A stretch of 64,000 nt of DNA. Source: CAXBMB01 sp052078155. Lineage in GTDB: Bacteria > Pseudomonadota > Alphaproteobacteria > Kiloniellales > DSM-21159. The translations under genes were made by a program, and so were the position numbers. The notes below the pieces were generated by a model. It saw only the letters and a list, made by a program, of their open reading frames with translations, had not been told where the DNA came from and made no database searches. This document shows positions 1 through 8,621 of the stretch, in pieces. Each line of letters opens with the position of its first letter. The stretch's first letter is position 1. The stretch lies in the NCBI GenBank assembly GCA_052078155.1, contig JBQJBP010000001.1, positions 806,001 through 870,000 on the forward strand, given 5' to 3'.

Positions 1-180
1 CTGGTTCAGGACGTGGAACAGGTTTCCGAAGTCTATTCCACTTCCGGCAAGTACGATTTGATGATCAAGTGCTACCTGCCCGAAAGCATGGACATCGGGC
101 ATTTTGTCAATGAACAGATCCAGACCATCCCCGGGATCAAAGACAGCTTTACCATGATCACCTTCAAAGCCTTTTCCTGA
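1..180 (+). CDS. Lrp/AsnC ligand-binding domain protein, C-terminal part (5' end outside window)
   Basis: The window opens inside a reading frame of 59 codons that ends with TGA at 178-180. The translation contains VYSTSGKYDLMIKCYL and later FVNEQIQTIPGI. This matches the end of the RAM domain of Lrp/AsnC regulators, where a G-x-Y/F-D strand is followed by a helix, an I-x-G-I turn and a last strand. These domains bind amino acids and control oligomer state. The start and any HTH domain lie outside the window, so it could equally be a stand-alone RAM-domain protein without a DNA-binding half. Confidence 0.75.
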   Translation: MVQDVEQVSEVYSTSGKYDLMIKCYLPESMDIGHFVNEQIQTIPGIKDSFTMITFKAFS

Positions 181-218
181 CGGCAGCAGGATCTGTTTTC
201 AGAGCCACAAAAGACAAC

Positions 219-261
219 AGGTCCTCAAGGCAGTCTTCTCCGGAAGACACCTAAAGGACCT
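219..261. terminator. Candidate bidirectional terminator hairpin
   Basis: AGGTCCT (219-225) pairs with AGGACCT (255-261), and an inner GTCTTC/GAAGAC pair tightens the loop. It sits between the convergent Lrp-type gene and the small minus-strand gene. The T-run is only weak: on the minus strand the hairpin is followed by GTTGTCTTTT. Confidence 0.4.
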
Positions 262-302
262 GCCTTAAATCAGCTATATGGCGAGGCGCCGTAGCCTCTG
301 CT

Positions 303-566
303 TTATTTTACCCCAATGCGCGGGTGTGAGCCATCGGATCGACCAAAAGAGCGTTCCAGAACGGCCGTTGAGTTTTCCGCGTATTCCCGGGCTTTGGTCA
401 GCAACACCAGGATTTCCATATTGTTGTCCATGACCTGAACGGCTTCCGGCCGCCGGTCATCAACAATTTTGGTGCAACGGTGGATGATTTCTTTGCGCAG
501 GGAAGACAAAACGTCTTCCAGCTTGTAGCCATCGGGATTGTCTTCGGACACCAAAAAGTGGGTCAT
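303..566 (-). CDS. Small protein of unknown function (87 aa)
   Basis: This is an ATG-initiated frame of 87 codons transcribed towards the Lrp-type gene. The protein is soluble-looking and mostly helical by eye, with acidic and basic residues mixed. A stretch with EVLSSLRKEI-type amphipathic spacing is followed by DDRRPEAVQVMDNNM. I see no signal peptide, membrane segment, cysteine cluster or known catalytic motif. I do not recognise a family. Support for its being real comes from normal codon use, a gene-sized gap with nothing better in it, and a candidate terminator hairpin downstream. Confidence 0.55.
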   Translation of the reverse strand: MTHFLVSEDNPDGYKLEDVLSSLRKEIIHRCTKIVDDRRPEAVQVMDNNMEILVLLTKAREYAENSTAVLERSFGRSDGSHPRIGVK

Positions 567-715
567 GGTTCGACTCTATTGTTCGCTGAAGTTGAAGGCC
601 CAGCATGCACCGTTAGTCTTTCTAAAAGGTTACTGTTCGCTAACCAACATTAGAGCCGCCCTGCGTCGTTCCGCTGTAAGAGGCTGATAAACCGGCCCAA
701 TGGCAACCTTTCCTA

Positions 716-1885
716 ATGGATTTGAGCGTGTCCAAACTGCGCCTGAGCTTTCCCTACGCCGCTGTTTACTGTGGCATTTTCCTGATCATCGGCCTCTACC
801 TACCCTTCTGGCCGCTGTGGCTGGAAAGTCGCGGCCTGTCACCGGAGATGATCGGACTGACCATTGCCATTGGTTCCTGGCTGCGCATCGGTGTCACCCC
901 GGCCATTGCCCAGATCAGTGATCGAAGTGGTCGGGAAAAAACCGTCATGCTGCTTTTGGGCCTGGGGGCTCTGCTGACAGTCATTGGTTTCTTTTCGGTC
1001 GAAACCATTCTCGCCATCGTGCTGCTCAATACCCTCTTTACCATCACGCATTCCCCCCTGCTCCCTCTGTCGGACAGCGCGACACTCACCATGGCGGCGC
1101 GTGAAAAGATTGACTATGGCCGCATCCGGCTTTGGGGCTCGCTGGCCTTCATACTGGCCAGCAGTGGGGGCGGCTGGCTGCTCAGCGGCCGACAGCCGGA
1201 TTTGATTCTCTGGCTGCTTCTGGGGGCAGCCCTGTTTCTCTTTCTCTCCCTGCTTTGCCTTCCGCGCAGCCGGAAACCCAAGGCAAGCGGACCCAAAGCG
1301 CCACTCAAAGCCCTGCTGAACCTGCGCAGCTACTGGGGTCTGGTGGCTGCTGCGGCCTTGCTGCAGGCCAGTCACGCGGTGTTTTACGGCTTTTCATCGC
1401 TCTATTGGGAATCGCTTGGCATTGGCGAGCGAACCATCGGCTGGTTCTGGGCCGTCGGGGTGGTGGCGGAAATCCTGCTCTTTGCCGTCAGTGGGTGGAT
1501 TTTCAGTTTTCTGGGCCCCAGACGCCTGCTGATGATCGCCGGGCTCGCCGGATTGATCCGCTGGACCCTGTTGGCCTATGCCACCGATCCCTGGCTGATC
1601 TTTCCCTTGCAGGCCCTGCATGGCCTGACTTTCGGGGCGGCGCACCTGGGCACGGTCCACTATATCTCCCGCACGGCCCCGCAAGGCCTTGCCGGAACGG
1701 CTCAGGCAGTTTACACGGCCCTGTCCGGTGGCTTGGTCATGGGCTTGATGATGCTGGCAGCAGGATGGCTCTACACGGAATTGCGCGCAGACGCCTTTCT
1801 TGTCATGGCCCTTAGCGCTAGCATTGGCGGCATTATCGCCTACTATCTGCCACGTACCCAGAATCAAGCACCCAGTGCCCCATAA
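716..1885 (+). CDS. MFS transporter, 3-phenylpropionate/sugar-type (MFS_1-like)
   Basis: The 389-residue inner-membrane protein has about twelve hydrophobic segments. The N-terminal half carries LPFWPLWLESRGLSPEMIGL in its first loop and DRSGREKTVML in the loop between helices 2 and 3, the MFS signature loop. YGRIRLWGSLAFI follows in helix 5. This arrangement is typical of the PPP/HcaT-like branch of the major facilitator superfamily, related to LacY and NupG. The substrate cannot be read from the sequence. It lies 44 bp upstream of upp on the same strand, so a nucleobase or nucleoside substrate is an attractive guess, but no more. The start at 716 is the first ATG that precedes helix 1; the ribosome site is weak. 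Confidence 0.85.
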   Translation: MDLSVSKLRLSFPYAAVYCGIFLIIGLYLPFWPLWLESRGLSPEMIGLTIAIGSWLRIGVTPAIAQISDRSGREKTVMLLLGLGALLTVIGFFSVETILAIVLLNTLFTITHSPLLPLSDSATLTMAAREKIDYGRIRLWGSLAFILASSGGGWLLSGRQPDLILWLLLGAALFLFLSLLCLPRSRKPKASGPKAPLKALLNLRSYWGLVAAAALLQASHAVFYGFSSLYWESLGIGERTIGWFWAVGVVAEILLFAVSGWIFSFLGPRRLLMIAGLAGLIRWTLLAYATDPWLIFPLQALHGLTFGAAHLGTVHYISRTAPQGLAGTAQAVYTALSGGLVMGLMMLAAGWLYTELRADAFLVMALSASIGGIIAYYLPRTQNQAPSAP

Positions 1886-1929
1886 AAGACAGCAGCTGGA
1901 AGCTGTCAGACAAAAAAGGACTGAGAAGC

Positions 1930-2574
1930 ATGAGCCAGGCCGACGCCTTTCCCTCGCTGACTGTAATCGATCATCCGCTCATTCAGCACAAGCTCACCAT
2001 CATGCGGGACAAGGATACGCCCCCCATTCTCTTTCGGCAGCTGCTGCGGGAAATCGGCCTGCTCATGGGCTTTGAGGTAATGCGGGATCTGCCAACCGTG
2101 CAAAAGTCCATTGTGACGCCGGTAGCGCCGATGGAAGCGCCAGAGCTTTCCCAGCCGGTCACCATCGCCTCCATCCTGCGGGCGGGCCTTGGCATGGCTG
2201 AAGGCATTCGGGAGCTGATCCCCTCCTCCCGCGAAGGCCATATCGGTCTTTACCGCGACCCGGAAACCAAGCAGCCCAAAGAGTACTTTGTGAAACTGCC
2301 CCGGGAACTGGGGAAAATCGTGCTGGTGGATCCCATGCTGGCAACCGGCGGGTCTGCAGCCCACGCCGTTGACGTGCTGCTGGACAAAGGGGCCAAACCC
2401 GAAGACATCTCCATGGTCATTCTGGTTGCGGCGCCGGAAGGCGTGGAAACCTTTGCCAAGACTCATCCCAACGTGCGCATCTTCACTGCCGCCCTGGACG
2501 ATTGCCTGAACGATCACGCCTACATTGTGCCCGGACTGGGCGATGCCGGAGACCGCATTTTCGGCACGCTCTGA
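1930..2574 (+). CDS. upp: Uracil phosphoribosyltransferase
   Basis: This cytoplasmic enzyme makes UMP from uracil and PRPP, the pyrimidine salvage step. The protein is 214 residues, normal length for the family. The PRPP-binding loop is clear (VLVDPMLATGGSA, about residues 131-143). The family motifs ASILRAGLGM (about 80-89) and HIGLYRDPET (about 104-113) are present, as is the uracil-binding C-terminal stretch AYIVPGLGDAGDR. An AGGACTGAGAAGC ribosome site precedes the ATG. Salvage here sits next to the genes for uracil breakdown, so the locus gathers both fates of uracil. Confidence 0.97.
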   Translation: MSQADAFPSLTVIDHPLIQHKLTIMRDKDTPPILFRQLLREIGLLMGFEVMRDLPTVQKSIVTPVAPMEAPELSQPVTIASILRAGLGMAEGIRELIPSSREGHIGLYRDPETKQPKEYFVKLPRELGKIVLVDPMLATGGSAAHAVDVLLDKGAKPEDISMVILVAAPEGVETFAKTHPNVRIFTAALDDCLNDHAYIVPGLGDAGDRIFGTL

Positions 2575-2593
2575 GTTTTAAGGTCCCTGCCCT

Positions 2594-3082
2594 TTGGAAA
2601 GAAGCCGCCAAGGCATCAGCCTGATAGAAATCACGCCCGACAGAGCAGACCTTTCTGCCCTGTTGGACGTGATCAAAGCTGCCTTTGCCGAACAGGTAGG
2701 GACACTTGATCCCCCTTCTTCTTCTGAGACCTTTACCCTGGAAGATCTGGAGGCCCGCCTCCGCCAGGGTCCAGCTTTCCAAATCAGTGATGCAAAAGGC
2801 CCCTGCGGCTGCGTGCTGACCAGCCTGGCCGGGGATCATCTTTATCTGGGCAAGCTGGCCATTCATCCCCGGGCCCGCAGACAGGGACTGGCTGTTGCCC
2901 TGATTGATGCCGTCTGTGACGCGGCCCGACGACAGGGGTTACCCGCCGTCGAACTGGAATACCGCATTGCCCTGACTGGCAATCACTCGCTCTATCAATC
3001 CCAGGGATTTCAGATCATCGCCGAAGAGGCCCACCCGGGGTACAGCCACCCAACCTTCTATCGGGCGCGCAAAACCCTCTGA
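2594..3082 (+). CDS. GNAT family N-acetyltransferase
   Basis: The 162-residue cytoplasmic protein has the GNAT fold order. The beta4 strand YLGKLAIHPRARRQGLAVAL contains the acetyl-CoA pyrophosphate loop (R-x-x-G-L-A), about residues 92-111. It is followed by ELEYRIALTGNHSLYQSQGF, the usual N-x-x-L/S-Y-x-x-x-G-F end of the fold. The only start that keeps the N-terminal strand is TTG at 2594, with AAGG about 11 bp upstream. It follows upp by 19 bp and may be co-transcribed. The acceptor substrate is unknown. Confidence 0.8.
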   Translation: MERSRQGISLIEITPDRADLSALLDVIKAAFAEQVGTLDPPSSSETFTLEDLEARLRQGPAFQISDAKGPCGCVLTSLAGDHLYLGKLAIHPRARRQGLAVALIDAVCDAARRQGLPAVELEYRIALTGNHSLYQSQGFQIIAEEAHPGYSHPTFYRARKTL

Positions 3083-3108
3083 TCACAGGCCCTCCGGACC
3101 AGCGATCC

Positions 3109-3987
3109 CTAAATCTCAGTCAGCTTGCCGTAGGTTTCCGGGCGACGGTCCCGGAAGAACTGCCAGAGGTCCCGCACTTCGCGCACCTGGTTCATGTCCA
3201 TGTCTGCGATCACCAGTTCGTCTTTGTCTTCACTGGCTTCGACCAGGAATTCACCCCGTGGATTGACCACGTAGGACGAGCCGTAGAAGCGGCCAATGTT
3301 CCAGGGGGCTTCCGTTCCAGGACGGTTAATGGCCCCAATGAAACAGCCATTGGCAACGGCAGAGGCCGGCTGTTCCAGTTTCCAGAGATACTGGCTCAAT
3401 CCGGCCACGGTGGCTGATGGATTGACGATATATTCCGCCCCATTGAGTGCCAGAGCCCGCCAGCCTTCCGGGAAATGGCGATCGTAACAGATGTAGACCC
3501 CCAGCTTGCAGTAGGCTGTGTCGAACACCGGATAGTCTGACGAACCGGGCTTAAAAAAGAACTTTTCGTAAAAGCCTGCCACTTGAGGGATATGGGTTTT
3601 GCGGTACTTGCCCAGATAGCTGCCATCGGCATCGATCACCGCGGCCGTATTGTAATAGACGCCTGTGATGTCTTCTTCATAGATGGGCACCACAATGACC
3701 ATTTTGTATTTCTTGGCGTAATCCATCATCAGCTGGGTTGTCGGACCATCAGGAATCCGCTCCGCCGCGTGATACCACTTGCTGTCCTGACTGGGACAAA
3801 AGTAGGGCTGCGTGAAAACCTCCTGAAAACACAGCACCTGCACCCCCTTCTCCCCGGCCTCTTCGATCAGGGGAATGTGGGCCTCTATCATCTGCTGGCG
3901 GATTTCTTCCGGGCTCTGATCTGTACTGCCCTTAAGGCTCACCTGAATCAAACCACTGCGGACGGTGTTTGGCGCTGTGCTGGACAT
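3109..3987 (-). CDS. Beta-ureidopropionase-like carbon-nitrogen hydrolase (nitrilase superfamily)
   Basis: This is probably the third step of reductive pyrimidine breakdown, splitting N-carbamoyl-beta-alanine into beta-alanine, CO2 and ammonia. The 292-residue protein has the nitrilase Glu-Lys-Cys triad: E56 (LCFQEVFTQ), K130 (KYRKTHIP) and C167 (YICYDRHFPEGW). The sequence around the cysteine resembles the eukaryotic UPB1 and bacterial N-carbamoylputrescine/beta-ureidopropionase branch rather than true nitrilases. It is divergent from the dihydropyrimidinase gene, with RutR-box-like sites between them. An M20-type carbamoylase at 16.6-17.8 kb could do the same job, so the substrate split between the two is open. 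Confidence 0.85.
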   Translation of the reverse strand: MSSTAPNTVRSGLIQVSLKGSTDQSPEEIRQQMIEAHIPLIEEAGEKGVQVLCFQEVFTQPYFCPSQDSKWYHAAERIPDGPTTQLMMDYAKKYKMVIVVPIYEEDITGVYYNTAAVIDADGSYLGKYRKTHIPQVAGFYEKFFFKPGSSDYPVFDTAYCKLGVYICYDRHFPEGWRALALNGAEYIVNPSATVAGLSQYLWKLEQPASAVANGCFIGAINRPGTEAPWNIGRFYGSSYVVNPRGEFLVEASEDKDELVIADMDMNQVREVRDLWQFFRDRRPETYGKLTEI

Positions 3988-4195
3988 GAAAGGCTCCCTG
4001 TCTGTTTTGAAAGAGATCGGGCAAGAACCCCGGACTCTCCGGCAGTTTGCACCCCCTGCTTTTTATGACATCGACCAAGTCTTGGCTTATGATGTTCCTC
4101 ACGCTTTGGAGATCTGACGGCAGGGTTGTGCAGTCAGTTGCAGTGAGCCTAGCAGGGATAGTTATGGTGACAAGACTTTTCCCGGGCCGGGAGTT

Positions 4196-4211
4196 TTGAC
4201 CGTCTGGATCG
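4196..4211. promoter_or_regulatory. Weak second RutR-box-like site
   Basis: TTGACC-GTCT-GGATCG matches the left half-site and the first GG of the right half of the TTGACC-N4-GGTCAA pattern. It lies 61 bp from the stronger site at 4272, between the divergent nitrilase-type and dihydropyrimidinase genes. It may be a low-affinity site or chance. Confidence 0.3.
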
Positions 4212-4271
4212 GGAAAGCTTTGGGAGTAAGGCGATCAGGGACTAGCATTGCCGCAAGAATTGCGCTTAAAT

Positions 4272-4287
4272 TTGACCAATTGGACAA
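4272..4287. promoter_or_regulatory. RutR-box-like operator upstream of dihydropyrimidinase
   Basis: TTGACCAATTGGACAA differs at one position from the E. coli RutR consensus TTGACCA-NN-TGGTCAA. It lies about 100 bp upstream of the dihydropyrimidinase start and 285 bp upstream of the divergent beta-ureidopropionase-like gene. The window encodes a RutR-like TetR protein at 20675-21361. The rest of the 402-bp gap (3988-4389) holds no gene. It also carries a perfect small palindrome, CCAAGTCTTGG, at 4075-4085 whose role is unknown. Confidence 0.6.
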
Positions 4288-4389
4288 GAAAACAAGGTCG
4301 ACTCTGACCCTCACCTGCCGTTTGTTTCCCTTGGCAGCGTCGAAAGGCAGAAGGAACTGACCGGCAGGCCCAACGAACAGGAGAAGATC

Positions 4390-5844
4390 ATGGCTTTATT
4401 GGTACGCGGCGGAACCGTCGTCACGGCAGACCAGACTTACCGCGCAGATATCCTGACCGAAGATGGACGCATTGTTGCCATCGGTGAAGATCTGGAGGCT
4501 CCCAGTGGGGCAGAGATCGTTGATGCCGGGGGCTGTTACGTAATGCCGGGCGGCATTGACCCGCACACACATATGGAACTGCCGTTCATGGGCACGGTGG
4601 CCTCTGAAGACTTTTTCTCCGGCACCACAGCCGGGGCCGTTGGCGGCACCACCAGCATCATCGACTTCGTCATTCCCAGCCCCCAGGAAAACATCATCGA
4701 CGCCTACAAAAAATGGCGCGGCTGGGCGGAAAAGGCTGCCACGGACTACTCCTTCCACGTGGCCATCACCTGGTGGGATGAAACCGTCCACCGGGATATG
4801 AAGATCCTGACTGAAGAGCATGGGGTGAACTCCTTCAAGCACTTCATGGCCTACAAAGGCGCCATCATGGCGGAAGACGAAACCCTGGTGAACTCCTTTG
4901 GCCGGGCCCGGGAACTGGGCGCTCTCTGCACCGTTCACGCAGAAAACGGCGAACTGGTCTTCCACCTGCAGCAGGAAATGCTGAAAAAGGGCATCACCGG
5001 CCCGGAAGGGCATCCTCTGTCACGGCCGCCGGAAGTGGAAGGCGAAGCCGCCAACCGCGCCATCCGCGTCGCCCAGGTCATGGATGTGCCGCTCTACATT
5101 GTGCACAACTCCTGCAAAGACTCGCTGGAAGCCATCACACGGGCCCGCAACGAAGGTCAACGGGTTTACGGGGAAGTTCTGGCCGGTCACCTGCTGGTCA
5201 ATGACGAGGTCTACCGCAGCAAGGACTGGGACTATGCGGCAGCCCACGTCATGTCCCCACCCTTCCGTCCCAAGGAAAACCAGGAAGCCCTCTGGCGCGG
5301 CCTGCAGGCCGGCATGCTGCAAACCACGGCCACGGATCATTGCTGCTTCTGCGCCGATCAGAAACGCATGGGCCACAACAACTTCACCCAGATCCCCAAC
5401 GGGACCGGCGGTGTCGAAGACCGCATGCATGTGCTGTGGCACCACGGTGTGGGCAAAGGCCGCCTGACCATGAACGAGTTTGTGGGCATCACCTCGACCA
5501 ACGCAGCCAAGATCTTCAACATCTATCCGCGCAAAGGCTCCATCTCCATTGGCGCCGATGCGGACCTGGTGGTCTGGGATCCGGAAAAACACCGCACCAT
5601 CTCCAAAGACACCCATCACCAGAACGTGGATTTCAACATCTTCGAAGGTATGGAAGTCAAAGGCATCAACGTCAAAACCATCAGCCAGGGGAATTTGGTC
5701 TATGATGATGGTGATGTGCGCACAGTGCGCGGTGCCGGTCGCTACATCGACCGTCCCTGCTATGCTGAGTACTACAACGCCATTCAGCGCAAAGCCGACG
5801 AAAAAGCACCAGAGGCCGTTGATCGGATCAGCGCCGCTGAGTAA
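4390..5844 (+). CDS. hydA: Dihydropyrimidinase (D-hydantoinase)
   Basis: This cytoplasmic amidohydrolase opens dihydrouracil or dihydrothymine to the N-carbamoyl-beta-amino acid, step 2 of reductive pyrimidine breakdown. The protein is 484 residues. All metal ligands sit at the positions standard for the family: H59 and H61 (DPHTHMELP), the lysine that becomes carboxylated at K150 (NSFKHFMAYKG), H183 (CTVHAENGEL), H239 (YIVHNSCKDS) and D316 (TTATDHCCF). The substrate-gating stretch DYSFHVAITWWDE is also typical. An AGGAGAAGATC ribosome site supports ATG at 4390. A strong terminator follows, so it forms a single-gene transcript. Hydantoinase activity on other cyclic ureides is possible. Confidence 0.95.
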   Translation: MALLVRGGTVVTADQTYRADILTEDGRIVAIGEDLEAPSGAEIVDAGGCYVMPGGIDPHTHMELPFMGTVASEDFFSGTTAGAVGGTTSIIDFVIPSPQENIIDAYKKWRGWAEKAATDYSFHVAITWWDETVHRDMKILTEEHGVNSFKHFMAYKGAIMAEDETLVNSFGRARELGALCTVHAENGELVFHLQQEMLKKGITGPEGHPLSRPPEVEGEAANRAIRVAQVMDVPLYIVHNSCKDSLEAITRARNEGQRVYGEVLAGHLLVNDEVYRSKDWDYAAAHVMSPPFRPKENQEALWRGLQAGMLQTTATDHCCFCADQKRMGHNNFTQIPNGTGGVEDRMHVLWHHGVGKGRLTMNEFVGITSTNAAKIFNIYPRKGSISIGADADLVVWDPEKHRTISKDTHHQNVDFNIFEGMEVKGINVKTISQGNLVYDDGDVRTVRGAGRYIDRPCYAEYYNAIQRKADEKAPEAVDRISAAE

Positions 5845-5884
5845 AGCAGGTTAAGAGCCTTCTTCAGAAGGTTCGCCTTTCAGG

Positions 5885-5918
5885 AAAAACCCCGCCGACA
5901 AGTCGGTGGGGTTTTTTT
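5885..5918 (+). terminator. Rho-independent terminator of the dihydropyrimidinase gene
   Basis: The arms AACCCCGCCGAC and GTCGGTGGGGTT (one G-T pair) form a 12-bp stem followed by seven T residues at 5912-5918. Confidence 0.9.
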
Positions 5919-5930
5919 GATGTTTTTATC

Positions 5931-6740
5931 TCAGTTCGTGCTAGCCATGGGAAAGCTGTAAGCCTCAATCAACCGGTCGGTAACGCCGTCATGGCGCATG
6001 GCAACAAGCCTTTGACTGATATCTGTAAAGAGCTCTATGGCATTGGGGGAGGTTTTTGAAATCAGAAGATGCAGGCTGAAGGGTGGCACGTCTTCTAACC
6101 GTGAATAGACAATATCCCGCGGAATTTTCCCTTTTTCCCGGTCCAGGTAATAAAACCCTTCCGCAATTTCCTTAAGCTGAATGTAGGCATCGCAGCGACC
6201 AAGACTGACCAGAGTTAGGCCCTGATCCACTGAGGTGATTTCAATGGCCAGATCGTCCACCGTCAAACCATAAGCCGCAAGGTTGGTGCCGCGATTTGCG
6301 CAGAGGCTGTATCCCATCTTCTTGACGTCATTGGTTGATTTAACAGACAAATCAGCCAGCGGGCCGCCTTCTTTAACGAAGATTGCCGGGGTCAGGCTGT
6401 AAAGCTCCTCGCTGTAGTAGAAATACTCCGTGCGCTTTTCGTTGTAGGAACCATCTGCGATAATGCTGTGACCACCAGGATTGAGCGCACTGGCATAACA
6501 GCGCTTCCAGGGCAATGCCTCTATCAAAACCCCGCCCGCGCGATCTCGAAAAATCTCGTTGAGAATATCAATGGTGCTGCCGACCATCGGCCCGTCGGTG
6601 ACACCTTCGGGATAATAGTGGATGGGCGGGTATCCCCCATTGCCATGACAAACTCTGACCGGCTGATCTTCCTGCGCGCTGACAGGCATCTGAGCAAAAG
6701 GCATCAGCAAGAAAGCAAAAACGACCGCTTTAACTGACAT
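5931..6740 (-). CDS. Periplasmic solute-binding protein, SBP_bac_3-like
   Basis: The predicted exported protein is about 269 residues from the ATG at 6740; a longer start at 6758 adds only six residues. The signal peptide runs MSVKAVVFAFLLMPFAQMP and ends at VSA-Q. The mature part begins with VRVCHGNGGYPPIHYYPE, then has STIDILNEIF and ALPWKRCYASAL. This is the layout of the polar amino acid type binding proteins: strand, ligand loop, then D-x-L-x-E-x-F. Cysteines at PVRVCHG, KRCYAS, YSLCANRG and LGRCDAY could pair. No permease or ATPase lies beside it, so it is an orphan. It could feed a distant transporter or act as a sensor ligand protein. Confidence 0.75.
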   Translation of the reverse strand: MSVKAVVFAFLLMPFAQMPVSAQEDQPVRVCHGNGGYPPIHYYPEGVTDGPMVGSTIDILNEIFRDRAGGVLIEALPWKRCYASALNPGGHSIIADGSYNEKRTEYFYYSEELYSLTPAIFVKEGGPLADLSVKSTNDVKKMGYSLCANRGTNLAAYGLTVDDLAIEITSVDQGLTLVSLGRCDAYIQLKEIAEGFYYLDREKGKIPRDIVYSRLEDVPPFSLHLLISKTSPNAIELFTDISQRLVAMRHDGVTDRLIEAYSFPMASTN

Positions 6741-6953
6741 TCCAACGAGCGGGGGCACTGAAAAAACTCTCCGTGTTTTCCTGATTGTCCGTGGGCACCG
6801 CTACAGCAAAGCCCCTGCCGCCAGCCATTCCTGACCACCACCCAATCTGAAGGTCTCGAATTTCCGGCAGCTTTTAACACTTGCTCATTGTATTTCGAAT
6901 TCAATAGAAAGCTCAACAGCTGGCCTGCCTTTATGGCCTAGAGCGACAAAATG

Positions 6954-7343
6954 TCAGGATTCAACGAGAGCGATGGCTTCTATCTCGATCTCAAATCCAT
7001 GATGGAGGGGACCCGTAGGAACGACGGCCCGTGCCGGTCGATGCTCACCGAAAAACTCTGCATAGAGCGCATTGGCAACGCCCCACTTCGCCACATCGTC
7101 CACATAGATGGTGACCTTTGCCACCTGCTGCAGACTTGAGCCCCCGGCAGTCAGGATTTCCCTCAGATTGTCCAGGCAGATCAAAGTCTGTTCTTCAAAA
7201 GAACGTACCGTGACCTCCTTGTCCTCTGCCTTGATGCCCAGGATGCCGGACACGAAGAGGAAACCGTTGGCAACAGTCGCTTGGGAGTAATGCCCTTGCG
7301 GGACCGGCACCTTTGCGCTGTGAACGCTTTTGACAGCTGTCAT
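6954..7343 (-). CDS. RidA family protein (Rid/YjgF/UK114)
   Basis: RidA proteins hydrolyse reactive enamine/imine intermediates, such as 2-aminoacrylate released by PLP-dependent dehydratases. The protein is 129 residues, normal for the family. It contains the active-site arginine at R105 in RPARAVVPTGPLHHG and the closing FEIEIEAIAL with E120. FLFVSGILG near residue 30 and AKVTIYVDDV near 75-84 are the other family signatures. AGGAAACAACC precedes the ATG. It lies 51 bp downstream of the D-threonine aldolase/D-serine dehydratase-like gene on the same strand. The pair makes biochemical sense if that enzyme makes an enamine. Confidence 0.9.
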   Translation of the reverse strand: MTAVKSVHSAKVPVPQGHYSQATVANGFLFVSGILGIKAEDKEVTVRSFEEQTLICLDNLREILTAGGSSLQQVAKVTIYVDDVAKWGVANALYAEFFGEHRPARAVVPTGPLHHGFEIEIEAIALVES

Positions 7344-7394
7344 TGGTTGTTTCCTAAATTGGATATGTTGAATGAAGTTGAGGTGAAAATGGCT

Positions 7395-8522
7395 TTACCA
7401 GCCGTTCACCCGGGGCCATGAGCCGATAACGTCACTGCCTTCGATGACCAGGTAGTCACTGTAGGCCGAGGCCGTGGCACAGGCATGGTTCGGCAGAATG
7501 CGAACCTGGGATCCTATGGGCAGGCAATCAAACCAGCTGTCGTCAGGAACCGCCACTGTGCCATGTTCCTGATGCACGATGTTCACCGCCAGCTTTCCCA
7601 GGGGCTCCATGGTATCCGGGTCACAGAGAAGACCATAGCCAGCGTCTGGCAGGAATCTGTTTGCCCCCAGGTCTTTGGTTAGCGCAAAAGCCCCTGCATC
7701 GACGACCAGCGACTGCCCCTGCCGGTTGTGCCCGATGACGGTCGCCAGAACTGACAGGGCTATGTCCTCCAGGGAGCAAATGTTGCGGGAGTACTGCGCC
7801 AGGTCATAGAAGAGATACACGCCGCAGCGCATTTCAGTCAGGCCGTCGAAGCTCTCAGCAAACAAAAATGTTGGCGTGGAACCGGCAGAAACAATCTCTG
7901 ATGAAATGCCAATGTGAGATAACCTTGCAGCGGCCAAAACGGCCGTAAGCCTTTCTTTTTCAGCTATCTTTTTAACTTCAGCGATATCGTCTGTGCCATA
8001 GGAATGCCCCGCATGTGTCATCACGCCCTTAAAGGTGATGGCAGGAGAAGCCTCCAAAACACGGGCGATCTGCAAAAGCTCCTCGCAATCACTGGGCAGT
8101 CCGCCACGATGCTCGCCGCAGTCCACTTCAATCAGAAAGCTCAGCGGGCAGTTTTCTCTTTCGGCAAACTCAGCTGCGGCTTGAGCGACCACCAGACTGT
8201 CCGTGAGTAACAGCAAATCAGCTTTCTGCTGCTCTATGAGCCTTTTCACATGAGCAAACTTGTTGGGTGTGATGCCAACGGCATAAAGGATATCTGTAAA
8301 ACCCTCCTGCGCGAAGTACTCAGCCTCACGCAAGGTGGAAACTGTGACCCCTGTGCAGGTACCTGCCAATGCAGTCCGCGCCACCCTGGCAGATTTTGAG
8401 GTTTTGAGATGCGGGCGCAACCGGATGTCCATGTCCCTGGCCCGGGCCTGAAAAGCAGCCGCATTGGTTTCCAGACGAGTTTTGTCGAGAATCAATCTTG
8501 GCGTTTCGATGGCGCTCCACAT
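7395..8522 (-). CDS. D-threonine aldolase / D-serine dehydratase-like PLP enzyme (DSD1 family)
   Basis: The cytoplasmic fold-type III PLP enzyme has 375 residues. The N-terminal alanine-racemase-like barrel carries the PLP lysine K40 in RPHLKTSKSA. GVTVSTLREAEYFAQEGF and LIEVDCGEHRGG line the barrel as in this family. The C-terminal domain keeps the metal-binding H-x-C pair in LPNHACATA (H346, C348), seen in D-threonine aldolase, D-threo-3-hydroxyaspartate dehydratase and yeast Dsd1. Aldolase and dehydratase cannot be told apart by eye. The downstream RidA gene favours a dehydratase producing an enamine. AGGAAAGG precedes the ATG. A LysR gene is divergent. Confidence 0.88.
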   Translation of the reverse strand: MWSAIETPRLILDKTRLETNAAAFQARARDMDIRLRPHLKTSKSARVARTALAGTCTGVTVSTLREAEYFAQEGFTDILYAVGITPNKFAHVKRLIEQQKADLLLLTDSLVVAQAAAEFAERENCPLSFLIEVDCGEHRGGLPSDCEELLQIARVLEASPAITFKGVMTHAGHSYGTDDIAEVKKIAEKERLTAVLAAARLSHIGISSEIVSAGSTPTFLFAESFDGLTEMRCGVYLFYDLAQYSRNICSLEDIALSVLATVIGHNRQGQSLVVDAGAFALTKDLGANRFLPDAGYGLLCDPDTMEPLGKLAVNIVHQEHGTVAVPDDSWFDCLPIGSQVRILPNHACATASAYSDYLVIEGSDVIGSWPRVNGW

Positions 8523-8571
8523 CTGCCGACCTTTCCTGTTGCATACCTGCTGGTCAGCATCATCAAACAGC

Positions 8572-8599
8572 TGTAGAAATCAATTAACACAATTCTACA
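8572..8599. promoter_or_regulatory. Inverted repeat, candidate LysR-type operator
   Basis: TGTAGAA (8572-8578) and TTCTACA (8593-8599) are a perfect 7-bp inverted repeat with a 14-bp AT-rich spacer. It lies in the 99-bp gap between the divergent LysR gene and the PLP-enzyme gene. This is the usual place for a LysR regulator to control itself and its target. Confidence 0.5.
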
Positions 8600-8621
8600 A
8601 ACTTTATTAACCTGTGAATTA

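Noticed and set aside
1132..1815. 227-codon frame inside the first MFS gene
   Set aside because: Same strand, different frame. The peptide is rich in R, S, G and P with no hydrophobic helices, a shadow of the transporter gene.
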